Of a stretch of 64,000 nt of DNA, positions 8,392 through 16,436 are shown in pieces. Numbering within the stretch: position 1 is the first letter of the stretch; every line of letters starts with the position of its first letter. A program made the translations under genes and the position numbers. The stretch covers positions 1,293,501-1,357,500 of the forward strand of contig NZ_CP012401.1 in assembly GCF_001305595.1 (NCBI RefSeq), given 5' to 3'. Below the pieces are notes generated by a model. That model saw only the letters and a list, made by a program, of their open reading frames with translations. It searched no databases and was not told where the DNA came from. This DNA comes from Azospirillum thiophilum (lineage in GTDB: Bacteria > Pseudomonadota > Alphaproteobacteria > Azospirillales > Azospirillaceae).

Positions 8392-10148
8392 TGGGCGGCC
8401 CCTTTCCCGCCGGCGGCGGTGGTCATCAGGGCGATGGCACGGTCGTTCAGCTGGCGCACCGCCTGATCGGCGGCCAGACGCGCCTTGGCGTCGGCCAGCC
8501 AGGGGGCGGCGGCCTGGGCGGCCGGACCCTGCAGGGCCGACAGCTCCTCGACCGCCTTGCCGAGATTGCCGGCGGAGAGAGCGGCCTCGGCACGGGCGAC
8601 GATGGCGTCGTCGGTGGTGCCGACCACCCCGCCGCCCTCGCGGCGCACGGTGACCAGGGTCGACAGCTTGCCGACCGCCGAGTCGATCCAGCCGTTGCCC
8701 TCGCCGCGGATCCCGGCGCGGACGATCTCGCCAGCCAGCGGCTGGAAGCGGTCGGTCAGCTGGGCGCGGGTCTGAATGCCCTTGGCGGCATAGGGGGCCA
8801 CCGCGTCGAGCGGCTGGGACACCCCGGCATCGGCGATGTTGAGCGCGCGGACCGCCTGCAGATCCTGCTGGAACGGCTGGCCGCCCGACAGCGAGGCGCG
8901 CAGCTGGCCGGCGGCCAGAACCAGCGCCTGGGCGGCGGTGGCGGCGTCCTGGCGCTTCTCCAGGCCCTGGCTGACGGTCGAGACCTGCTGCTTCAGCGAG
9001 TCGACCTCGGTGCGCAGTTCCTGCGCCGCCTGGCTGTTGCCGGAGACGGCGGTGAGCTTCTGTTCCAGCGCGGCGAGGCGGTCGGCCAGCGCCTTCCGGG
9101 CGTCGTCGGCGGCAGCGCCGGCGGCGGGATCGGCGGCCGGGCGCTTCTCCAGCGCGTCGATCCGCCCGGTCAGGGCGGTGAGGTCGGCGGCGCTGCCGCC
9201 ATTGCCGGCCGGTGCGGCGGCCGGGCGCTGCTCCAGCTTGGCGACGCGGTCGACCAGCTGCTGGATCTGCGCGCGCAGGACGGGATCGGCCGGGGCGGCG
9301 GCGGTGGAGGTGGCGGCCGGAGCGGCCGGGGACGGCCAGCCGGGCAGGGCGGGGCCCCACCAGGGCGCCGACAGCGCGGCGGCGCCGACCAGCAGGGCGA
9401 CGATCGACAGCGCGGTGGCGAAGCCGCTGCCGGAGCGCGGCTCGTCGAGATATGAGGGCGTCGGCGCGATGGTCGGGCGCACCGGCTCGGCGTCGGCGGT
9501 GCTGCCGTAGCCCGTGCCGCCGGTGGTGCCGCCAGTGGAGCCGGTGGAGGACCAGGGCGTTGCGGAGTCGGACGGCTTGGCGTCCTCCGCCTGCGCCTCT
9601 TCGGCCTTCGCCTCCTCCTTGCCGGGTTCGGTCGTCCCGAGCGGCGTGGCGGGCGGGATCAGCGCGTCGGACGCCTGCGGCCCGGCCGGGACATCGGCGC
9701 CGGGGATGCTGTCGGCCGGTGCGGCGGCCGGGACCGGCTCCACCACCGGAACGGTGTCGGCGGGCGTGGTGTCGGCGGGTGTGACGTCGGCAGAGGTGGC
9801 GTCGGCGGGCGTCACATCGACGGGGGCGGCGGGGGCGGGCGTGACGATGACGGCCGGGGCGGTGTCGGTCTGCCGGTCCTCGCTGGGGGTGGCCGCGTCC
9901 AGGTCGGCGTCGTCCAGCTTGATTCGGTGCTTGGCGGCGGCGGCGCGCAGGTCGGCATGGCGGGCCAGCGGGATCGCGCCGCGCTTCTTCCAGCCCTGCA
10001 CCGTCGTCACCGGGGTGTCCAGCTTGTTGGCCATCGGGCGGATGCCGCCGAAACGTTCGACGATGCGGTCGACCGCCGCATTGCCGGTGCTGGCGCCGTC
10101 GCCGTCACGGTCGGTGCCGGGGCGTTCGGAGCCTGGACGAGAGGTCAT
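8388..10148 (-). CDS. Mitofilin/Mic60-like inner-membrane protein with N-terminal HTH-like region
   Basis: 586 residues in four parts. Residues 22-85 (VDRIVERFGGI, then VTTVQGWKKRGAIP) look like a helix-turn-helix of the carph-isopro/Cro-like kind. Residues 90-215 are low complexity Pro/Ala/Thr with five-residue repeats (VTPAD-type, coded by 15-base units at about 9751-9825). A transmembrane helix lies near 232-255 (FATALSIVALLVGAAAL). The rest is coiled coil and a C-terminal mitofilin-like domain (about 280-586). Alphaproteobacterial Mic60 homologues shape inner membrane curvature and sit beside hem genes, as here. A DNA-binding-like region on a membrane-tethered protein is unusual. The HTH assignment is by eye. 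Confidence 0.75.
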   Translation of the reverse strand: MTSRPGSERPGTDRDGDGASTGNAAVDRIVERFGGIRPMANKLDTPVTTVQGWKKRGAIPLARHADLRAAAAKHRIKLDDADLDAATPSEDRQTDTAPAVIVTPAPAAPVDVTPADATSADVTPADTTPADTVPVVEPVPAAAPADSIPGADVPAGPQASDALIPPATPLGTTEPGKEEAKAEEAQAEDAKPSDSATPWSSTGSTGGTTGGTGYGSTADAEPVRPTIAPTPSYLDEPRSGSGFATALSIVALLVGAAALSAPWWGPALPGWPSPAAPAATSTAAAPADPVLRAQIQQLVDRVAKLEQRPAAAPAGNGGSAADLTALTGRIDALEKRPAADPAAGAAADDARKALADRLAALEQKLTAVSGNSQAAQELRTEVDSLKQQVSTVSQGLEKRQDAATAAQALVLAAGQLRASLSGGQPFQQDLQAVRALNIADAGVSQPLDAVAPYAAKGIQTRAQLTDRFQPLAGEIVRAGIRGEGNGWIDSAVGKLSTLVTVRREGGGVVGTTDDAIVARAEAALSAGNLGKAVEELSALQGPAAQAAAPWLADAKARLAADQAVRQLNDRAIALMTTAAGGKGAAQ

Positions 10149-10297
10149 GGGCTGTACCTTCGGTTCGCTGTTGTTCGTCTTAACGCCACAGCCCCCGGAC
10201 CGGTCCGCTCATCCTCCGTACGGCCTGCCCGTCCAGCGCGGCGTACCCCGTAGGGGGCGCGCCTGGGATCAGGCCGAACGGCCGGACCGCGCCGGTG

Positions 10298-11068
10298 TCA
10301 CCCGGCGGCCGGCAACAGATCGAGCAAGGCGTCCTGCTCCGGCCGGGCCGCCACCCGTACGCTTCGCCACGGCGTCACTCCCTGGTCGCCGTACGCACGG
10401 GCAGCCTCCGCGACCGCGGGGCTGAGACAGAACGCGTCGACCGTACGACAACGGTCGACCAGTCCGGCCTCGGCCAGCAGCCTAACAAAGGAGGCCGCGG
10501 TACGGGGAGAGAAAAACAACACGCCGGCGATGCCGGACGTACGCAAAAATGTCGCGGTCTCCTCCGACAGGGTGGAAGCGGGTACGGCGTCGTACATCAC
10601 GCTGCGGTGCAGCGTGAACCCGGCCGCTCCCAGCAGCCCGGCAAGGTCGCCCGCCACCTTGCTTCCCGCCACATGCAGCAGCGTACCTGCCGCCGGATCG
10701 CGCAGGAGCCGGACGCGGTCCGCCAGGGCGTACACGTCGCCCGACGCGCTGTCGACGTCGGCGAAGCCGGCCTCGCGCGCTGCCCGGGCCGTGGCGTCGC
10801 CGACGGCCTGCACCGGACGGTCGCGCCGGCTCGTACGTTTGGAGTATGCCCGTACGCCATTCGCACTGGTGAACAGCAAAGCCTGTACGTTCGATAGGTC
10901 CGGTTCCGGCCCGTCGATCCACACCATCGACAGCATCGGCTCCACCGCCACGGCATGGCCGAGCGCCTCCAGCCGCCGGACCAGAGGCTCGGCGTCCTCC
11001 ATCGGACGGGTGACAAGAAGGCGCGTACGGCCCTGCCGGGAAGGGGAGGCGTGCTGTTTTTCCGTCAT
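10298..11068 (-). CDS. hemD: Uroporphyrinogen-III synthase
   Basis: 256 residues, the usual HemD length. The enzyme closes and inverts ring D of hydroxymethylbilane to give uroporphyrinogen III in the cytoplasm. Family features are LLVTRP near 18-23, the segment LLFTSANGVRAY near 64-75, and the second-domain FFSPRTAASF near 188. HemD is poorly conserved in sequence, but placement 52 bases after hemC makes the call firm. Base use is odd: the gene and its 3' flank (10217-11029) hold eight CGTACG hexamers and 15 GTAC sites, and codons such as GTA, CGT, ACG and TTT are commoner than in neighbours. Confidence 0.9.
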   Translation of the reverse strand: MTEKQHASPSRQGRTRLLVTRPMEDAEPLVRRLEALGHAVAVEPMLSMVWIDGPEPDLSNVQALLFTSANGVRAYSKRTSRRDRPVQAVGDATARAAREAGFADVDSASGDVYALADRVRLLRDPAAGTLLHVAGSKVAGDLAGLLGAAGFTLHRSVMYDAVPASTLSEETATFLRTSGIAGVLFFSPRTAASFVRLLAEAGLVDRCRTVDAFCLSPAVAEAARAYGDQGVTPWRSVRVAARPEQDALLDLLPAAG

Positions 11069-11120
11069 CCGGAAGACCTGCTGTCTTTTCCGCTATCCGG
11101 AAAACCCGCCAAGCCGACGG

Positions 11121-12059
11121 TCAGTGCGGAGCGGCGGCGAAGAAACCGGGGGGCAGCTGCGACCGGATCTCGGCCCCGGCGTCGGCGCCCAGCAACAGGG
11201 CCTCGGCGGCCGTGCCGCGGCGTTCGGCCCGGAAGATGCTGCGGCCATCGTGCGACAGCACCTTGGCGCGCAGATGGAGCCGGTCGCCCTCCAGCATCGC
11301 CAGCGCGGCGATCGGCGTGCGGCAGGAGCCGTCGAGGGCGGCGAGCAGCGCGCGTTCCGCGGTGACGCGCACCGTCGTCTCCGCGCAGTTCAGCGGCGCC
11401 AGCAGGGCGCGGGTGTCGCTGTCGTCGCTGCGGATCTCGATGCCGATGGCGCCCTGGGCGACCGCGGGCAGCATGGTTTCCGGCTCCAGCACCGCGCTGA
11501 TGCGGCTGGTCAGGCCGAGGCGGCGCAGACCGGCGAGCGCCAGCAGGGTGGCGTCCACCTCCCCGGCGTCGAGCTTGGACAGGCGGGTCTGCACGTTGCC
11601 CCGCAGGGGGACGATGGTCAGGTCGGGGCGCAGCTCCAGCACCTGGGCCTGACGGCGCAGGCCGGCGGTGCCGACGACGGCGCCGGCGGGCAGGTCGGCC
11701 AGTCCGCCGCCGGAGCGGGCGAAGAAGGCGTCGCGCGGATCCTCGCGCGGCAGGAGGGTGGCGATCTCCAGCCCGTCGGGCAGCTGGGTCGGCACGTCCT
11801 TCATCGAATGGACGGCAAGGTCGGCGCGGTTGTCGAACAGCGCCTCCTCCAGCTCCTTGGTGAACAGGCCCTTGCCGCCCGCCTCCGCCAGGGTGCGGTC
11901 GAGGATGCGGTCTCCGGTGGTCTTGAAGACGACGATCTCGATGGCGCCGGGGGCGGCCAGATGGGGATGGGCGGCGATCAGGCGGTCGCGGGTTTCATGG
12001 GCCTGCGCCAGCGCCAGCGGGCTGCCGCGCGTCCCGATACGGAGCGGGTGGGTCGTCAT
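11121..12059 (-). CDS. hemC: Porphobilinogen deaminase (hydroxymethylbilane synthase)
   Basis: 312 residues from the ATG at 12059 (MTTHPLRIGTRGSPLALAQ). It polymerises four porphobilinogens into hydroxymethylbilane. Visible signatures are RIGTRGSPLALAQ at the N-terminus, FTKELEEAL and VHSMKDVPT near 75-98, RRQAQVL near 145, the RGNVQTRLSKLD region, and LDGSCRTPIAALA near 240, whose Cys carries the dipyrromethane cofactor. An in-frame ATG 18 codons upstream is possible but adds residues absent from the family. First gene of the hemC-hemD-mic60-hemY unit. Confidence 0.96.
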   Translation of the reverse strand: MTTHPLRIGTRGSPLALAQAHETRDRLIAAHPHLAAPGAIEIVVFKTTGDRILDRTLAEAGGKGLFTKELEEALFDNRADLAVHSMKDVPTQLPDGLEIATLLPREDPRDAFFARSGGGLADLPAGAVVGTAGLRRQAQVLELRPDLTIVPLRGNVQTRLSKLDAGEVDATLLALAGLRRLGLTSRISAVLEPETMLPAVAQGAIGIEIRSDDSDTRALLAPLNCAETTVRVTAERALLAALDGSCRTPIAALAMLEGDRLHLRAKVLSHDGRSIFRAERRGTAAEALLLGADAGAEIRSQLPPGFFAAAPH

Positions 12060-12131
12060 AGGGCGTGTTCTAGGCGATCCGCACAGCTTTGCAAGGATTC
12101 GTCGCCCTGCCATACCGAAGATTGAGACGGA

Positions 12132-13016
12132 TCAAATTTCGTCCGGAGATCCTTGAAAGGGGCGGTGGCCAAAGGGGCGATGACCGACCAGCACGCTGCG
12201 CCGGCTGGCGACCGTCCAGGGCGCGCCGTCGAAGTCGCCCTGGACCCGGTCGACCGCCAAGCCGGCGGCGGGCAGCCGCGACCGCAGATCCGCCAGACCG
12301 ATCATCCGCCAGCCGAAGGCGAAGGGGGTGCTGCGGATCGAGCCGTCGGGCAGCAGCTCGTCATAGCGGCCGGCGATGCGCTGCACCCCGTTGCCGTCCA
12401 CCGCGCCGGCCCGGGCATGGCGGACCACCGGGTTGCCGGTGCGCGGATGGCGTCGTGGGCGCGAAGGGGCGGGGGCGGGATCGGCGTCCTGCGGCAGGGT
12501 CAGCGGGTTCATCACGTCGAGCGCCACCGTGCCGCCGGGAGCGAGATGGCGGGCGACGGCGGCCAGCAGGCGGGCCTCGTGCCTGCCGTCCGGCACCATC
12601 ATCAGCAGGTTGAAGGGCAGGATCGCCAGCCGGGCGGCAAGCTCCGGCCGGTCGAGGCCGGCGGCGTCCTGCTCCAGGATGTGGACGCGCGCCCGGACCT
12701 CCGGCGCCTCGGCGGCCAGCCGGTCGCGCAGCTGGGCCAGCATGCCGGGGTTGACGTCGACCGCCCAGACCTCCGCGCCGGTCCGGGCGAGCGGGATGGT
12801 CAGGCGGCCGGTGCCGCAGCCGATCTCCAGCACCGGGCCGCGGTCCGAGGCGCCGGTGGTGCGCGCCAGGCCGGTGTAGAAGGCGACGTCGCCGAGCAGG
12901 CCCAGGCGGGCGAGCGTCGCCGCGTCGTCGGCCCGCGCCTCGCCGATCTCCAGCGAGGGATAGTCGGCGTCGTAATAGAGGATGCTGCCGTCGTCGGGCG
13001 GGGTGTCGGGGTTCAT
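12132..13016 (-). CDS. Class I SAM-dependent methyltransferase
   Basis: 294 residues. The SAM-binding motif I is VLEIGCGTGRLTIPLA at about 62-77, motif II AVDVNPGML near 85-93, and a post-motif FNLLMMVPDGR occurs near 135. Substrate unknown. The C-terminal beta-rich part (RIAGRYDELLPDGS, FAFGWRMIGLADL) resembles the unclassified UbiE-like methyltransferases that carry a small jelly-like tail. It ends 73 bases before hemC in the same direction, so it could share the heme transcript, but no functional link is evident. The tail contains a near-repeat GHRPFGHRPF. Confidence 0.82.
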   Translation of the reverse strand: MNPDTPPDDGSILYYDADYPSLEIGEARADDAATLARLGLLGDVAFYTGLARTTGASDRGPVLEIGCGTGRLTIPLARTGAEVWAVDVNPGMLAQLRDRLAAEAPEVRARVHILEQDAAGLDRPELAARLAILPFNLLMMVPDGRHEARLLAAVARHLAPGGTVALDVMNPLTLPQDADPAPAPSRPRRHPRTGNPVVRHARAGAVDGNGVQRIAGRYDELLPDGSIRSTPFAFGWRMIGLADLRSRLPAAGLAVDRVQGDFDGAPWTVASRRSVLVGHRPFGHRPFQGSPDEI

Positions 13017-13061
13017 AACTCGACGCTATACCCGGACGGCCAAGGCCGCTAGTTTGGCGGC

Positions 13062-14135
13062 ATGATCGTTCTTGGAATTGAAACGAGCTGCGACGAGACG
13101 GCGGCGGCCGTCGTCACCGACGCGCGCGAGATCCGCGCCGACGTGGTGCTGTCGCAGCTGGACGACCACACGCCCTATGGCGGCGTCGTCCCGGAAATCG
13201 CCGCCCGCGCCCATCTGGAACACCTGGACGGGCTGATCCGCCGCGCCATGGCGGAGGCTGGGATCGGCTTCGGCGACCTCGACGCGGTGGCGGCCACCGG
13301 CGGGCCGGGGCTGATCGGCGGCGTCATCGTCGGCGTGATGACCGCCAAGGCCATCGCCGCGGCGCGCGGGCTGCCCTTCGTCGCGGTCAACCATCTGGAA
13401 GGCCACGCGCTGACCGCGCGGCTGACCGACGACGTCGCCTTTCCCTACCTGCTGCTGCTGGTGTCGGGCGGCCATTGCCAGTTGCTGGCGGTCGAGGGGG
13501 TGGGACGCTACCGCCGGCTCGGCACCACCATCGACGATGCGGTGGGCGAGGCGTTCGACAAGACCGCCAAGCTGCTGGGACTGGGATATCCCGGCGGGCC
13601 GCTGGTGGAGAAGGCGGCGGCGCGGGCGACCAACCCCGGCCGGTTCGAGCTGCCGCGGCCGATGCTCGGGCGTCCGGGCTGCGATTTCTCCTTCTCCGGG
13701 CTGAAGACCGCGGTGCGGCGGCATGTGGAGGAACTGGGCGGCGTTTTGACGGAGGCCGACCGCGACGACCTCGCCGCCGCCTTCCAGGCGACGGTGGCCG
13801 AGGTGCTGGCCGACCGCTGCGCCCGCGCCATCCGCCGCTTCAAGGAGGAGCATCCGCAGGGCGGCGCCCTGGTGGTCGCCGGCGGCGTGGCGGCCAACAA
13901 GGCGATCCGCGCCCGGCTGGCGACGCTGGCGGAGAAGCACGGCATGCCGTTCGTCGCCCCGCCGCTGCGGCTGTGTACCGACAACGCGGCGATGATCGCC
14001 TGGGCCGGCATCGAGCGGTTCCGCCTGGGCGAAAGCGATCCGCTCAGCTTCGCCCCACGGCCGCGCTGGCCGCTGGACCCCACCGCCGTCCCGGCGATCG
14101 GGCGTGCCGGGGTCGGGTCGGGGGTGAAGGCGTGA
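13062..14135 (+). CDS. tsaD: tRNA N6-adenosine threonylcarbamoyltransferase TsaD
   Basis: 357 residues. TsaD transfers the threonylcarbamoyl group to A37 of ANN-decoding tRNAs together with TsaB and TsaE. Signatures: [18 protein letters not shown] at the N-terminus, the metal-binding NHLEGH near 110-115, SGGHCQLL near 136, and the C-terminal nucleotide-binding [15 protein letters not shown] and [12 protein letters not shown]. It is divergent from the methyltransferase and hemC, with only 45 bases between the starts, and is followed by gpsA, the common alphaproteobacterial order. Confidence 0.97.
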   Translation: MIVLGIETSCDETAAAVVTDAREIRADVVLSQLDDHTPYGGVVPEIAARAHLEHLDGLIRRAMAEAGIGFGDLDAVAATGGPGLIGGVIVGVMTAKAIAAARGLPFVAVNHLEGHALTARLTDDVAFPYLLLLVSGGHCQLLAVEGVGRYRRLGTTIDDAVGEAFDKTAKLLGLGYPGGPLVEKAAARATNPGRFELPRPMLGRPGCDFSFSGLKTAVRRHVEELGGVLTEADRDDLAAAFQATVAEVLADRCARAIRRFKEEHPQGGALVVAGGVAANKAIRARLATLAEKHGMPFVAPPLRLCTDNAAMIAWAGIERFRLGESDPLSFAPRPRWPLDPTAVPAIGRAGVGSGVKA

Positions 14136-14172
14136 CGGGCGCCGGTCTCAATAACAGCTTGCGTGGTCGGCC

Positions 14173-15189
14173 ATGAGCATCGTGTCCTCTCCCCTCCATC
14201 GCATCGGCGTCGTCGGCGGCGGCGCCTGGGGCACGGCGCTGGCGCTGGCGGCTCTGCGCGCCGGGCGTGACACGCTCTTGTGGGCGCGCGAGCCGGCGGT
14301 GGTGGAGGCGATGGGCATCCGGCGGGAGAACCGCGACTATCTGCCCGGCGTGCCGCTGCCCGACGCGCTGCGCGTCACCGGCGATCTGGTTGAGCTCGGC
14401 GGCTGCGACGCGGTGCTGCTGGTGTCGCCGGCCCAGCATGCGCGGACGGTCACGGCGCGGATGGCGCCGCTGCTGAAGCCGGGGGCGCCGGTGGTGGTGT
14501 GCGCCAAGGGGATCGAGTTGGACAGCCACGCGCTGATGAGCGAGGCGGTGGCGGCCTCGCTGCCGGGGGGAACGCCGGTGGCGATCCTGTCCGGCCCGAC
14601 CTTCGCGGCGGAGGTGGCGCGCGGGCTGCCGACGGCGGTGACGCTGGCCTGTGCGGACGAGGAGCTCGGCGCGGCGCTGGTGGCGGCGCTGGGCAGCCGG
14701 ACCTTCCGGCCCTACCGCTCTGACGACGTCGTCGGCTCGCAGGTCGGCGGGGCGGTCAAGAATGTGCTGGCCATAGCCTGCGGCGTGGTCGAGGGGCGGC
14801 GGCTGGGCGACAACGCGCGCGCCGCGCTGATCACCCGCGGGCTGGCGGAGATCACCCGGCTGGCGCTGGCGCTGGGCGGCCGGGCGGAGACGCTGATGGG
14901 GCTGTCGGGGCTTGGCGACCTGACGCTGACCTGCTCCAGCCTGCAGTCGCGCAACATGTCGCTGGGGGCGGCGCTGGGCGAGGGCAAGGCACTGGCCGAC
15001 ATCCTGGCCGTCCGCCGGTCGGTGGCGGAGGGCGTCTATACCGCCGCCGCGGTGGTCGGGCTGGCGGCGAAGCTGGGTGTCGACATGCCGATCTGCGGCG
15101 CGGTCGACGCCATCCTGAACCGCGGCGCCGGGCTGGACGAGACCATCGAGGGGCTGCTGTCCCGGCCCTTCCGCGGCGAGGGATTCTAG
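14173..15189 (+). CDS. gpsA: NAD(P)-dependent glycerol-3-phosphate dehydrogenase
   Basis: 338 residues. It reduces dihydroxyacetone phosphate to sn-glycerol 3-phosphate for phospholipid synthesis. The NAD-binding motif GVVGGGAWGTALALAA is at about 11-26; LSGPTFAAEVARGLPTAV near 137-154, VGGAVKNVLAIACG near 190-204 with the catalytic Lys, and LSGLGDLTLTCSS near 242 are all present. It follows tsaD by 37 bases in the same direction. Its last four bases overlap the end of the convergent WYL regulator gene. Confidence 0.97.
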   Translation: MSIVSSPLHRIGVVGGGAWGTALALAALRAGRDTLLWAREPAVVEAMGIRRENRDYLPGVPLPDALRVTGDLVELGGCDAVLLVSPAQHARTVTARMAPLLKPGAPVVVCAKGIELDSHALMSEAVAASLPGGTPVAILSGPTFAAEVARGLPTAVTLACADEELGAALVAALGSRTFRPYRSDDVVGSQVGGAVKNVLAIACGVVEGRRLGDNARAALITRGLAEITRLALALGGRAETLMGLSGLGDLTLTCSSLQSRNMSLGAALGEGKALADILAVRRSVAEGVYTAAAVVGLAAKLGVDMPICGAVDAILNRGAGLDETIEGLLSRPFRGEGF

Positions 15190-15923
15190 GGCTTCCCGGT
15201 CCAGCCGTCGGCATGCGCCGGCTCGCTGTCCCGGTCGCGGCAGGCCTCCTCGCGCCAGAGCGCCAGATAATCCTCCAGGCCGCGGCCGGGGAGCTCGTCG
15301 AAGCGGCGGTCCAGCGCCGCGAGACTGTCCATGCGGTCGATGCGGAAGCTGCGGAATTCGCCGCGCAGCTCGCACCAGGCGCCCAGCGTCCACACCCGGC
15401 CCCAGAAGAACAGGCCCAGCGGCTGGACCGCGCGGGCGGAATTGGTGCCGTCCTGGCGGCGGTAGTCGAACAGCACGACGCGGCGGGCGTTGATGGCGCA
15501 GCGCAGCACGTCCATCCGCTCGCGCAAGGGGGCGGGGAAGGAGAAGTCGGGGACGAAGACCCGGCTGTCGGCCAGCTCGCGCCGCCGCGCCTCCGGCACC
15601 ACCGCCTCGACCTTGTCGAGCGCGCGGGCGGCGGCATCGGCAAGGGCGCCGCCGACCCAGGCACGGGCGAGGCGGGCGCCGACCACCAGCGCCTCCACCT
15701 CGTCGCGGGTGAACATCAGCGGCGGCAGGTCGTAGCCGTCGCGCAGCAGATAGCCGACGCCGGCCTCGCCCTCCACCGGCACGCCGGAGGAGGCGAGGTC
15801 GCGCATGTCGCGGTAGACGGTGCGTTCCGACACCTCCAGGCACCGCGCCAGCTCGGCAGCCGTCACCAGCCGCCCCTTGCGGAGATGCTGGACGATCTGG
15901 AACAGGCGGTCGGCGCGGCGCAT
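15186..15923 (-). CDS. YafY-type transcriptional regulator (HTH-11 plus WYL)
   Basis: 245 residues. An N-terminal winged helix (residues 1-60, with LVTAAELARCLEVSERTVYRDMRDLASSGVPV) is followed by a linker and a WYL-type ligand-sensing domain (about 130-230, core YRRQDGTNSARAVQPLGLFFWGRVWTLGAWC). Such regulators often control an adjacent VOC-family gene. That gene lies 25 bases upstream in the same direction, and a perfect inverted repeat at 16401-16424 precedes the pair, so the regulator probably controls its own two-gene operon. This regulatory link is inferred. Confidence 0.9.
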   Translation of the reverse strand: MRRADRLFQIVQHLRKGRLVTAAELARCLEVSERTVYRDMRDLASSGVPVEGEAGVGYLLRDGYDLPPLMFTRDEVEALVVGARLARAWVGGALADAAARALDKVEAVVPEARRRELADSRVFVPDFSFPAPLRERMDVLRCAINARRVVLFDYRRQDGTNSARAVQPLGLFFWGRVWTLGAWCELRGEFRSFRIDRMDSLAALDRRFDELPGRGLEDYLALWREEACRDRDSEPAHADGWTGKP

Positions 15924-15948
15924 GGCGGTGGCGTCCCGGGATAAGGGA

Positions 15949-16326
15949 TCAGTGCATCGAATAGAGGCCGACCCGGTTGCCCTCGCTGTCGATGAACTGT
16001 GCGAAATAGCCGATCTCGGGCGTGATCAGCGTTTTCGGCACGACGATGGCCGCACCAGCCTGCTCGGCGCGGGCCAGCGGGGCCGACAGGTCGTCGCCGC
16101 CGTTCAGGTAGACGGTGGTGCCGTCGGCGCTGGGCTTGCAGGAGTCGTGTTGGATCAGGCAGCCCTTCACGGCGTCGCCCTCGGCGGGGAAGACGGCCAT
16201 CTTCATGCCGCTGGGGCAGGGTTCCTGCACCAGGGTGACGGCGAAGACGGTCTCGTAGAAGCGCACGGCGCGGGCGAGGTCGGCGGCGGGGATCTCGAAC
16301 CAGGTGACGACGTTCGGCGTGTTCAT
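15949..16326 (-). CDS. VOC (glyoxalase/bleomycin-resistance fold) family protein
   Basis: 125 residues, one VOC module. It opens with NVVTWFEIPAADLARAVRFYETVF and ends with the usual FAQFIDSEGNRVGLYS, where the final Glu/Gly motif contributes to the metal site in active members. The start at 16326 has caggagcc about 7 bases upstream; longer in-frame starts run into the operator region. The substrate is unknown. It forms a pair with the WYL regulator downstream, an arrangement known from many proteobacteria, which suggests a small-molecule response. Confidence 0.85.
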   Translation of the reverse strand: MNTPNVVTWFEIPAADLARAVRFYETVFAVTLVQEPCPSGMKMAVFPAEGDAVKGCLIQHDSCKPSADGTTVYLNGGDDLSAPLARAEQAGAAIVVPKTLITPEIGYFAQFIDSEGNRVGLYSMH

Positions 16327-16400
16327 GGAACAGGCTCCTGACGGGAGGAAGGGGGGATGTTCGTGGTTCGTGCCGGCACGCCCCCTTGATAGCACACCCC

Positions 16401-16424
16401 CTCCTGACAGCGTGATGTCAGGAG
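16401..16424. promoter_or_regulatory. Candidate operator of the VOC/WYL operon
   Basis: A perfect 9-base inverted repeat (ctcctgaca / tgtcaggag) with a 6-base spacer, placed 75 bases upstream of the VOC start and just after the dnaE2 stop. An extra copy of the half-site ctcctgac lies at 16335-16342, beside the VOC ribosome-binding site. On the minus strand a -10-like gctatca follows the repeat. Binding by the linked WYL regulator is inferred from position and symmetry. Confidence 0.6.
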
Positions 16425-16436
16425 CGATCGGCGTCC

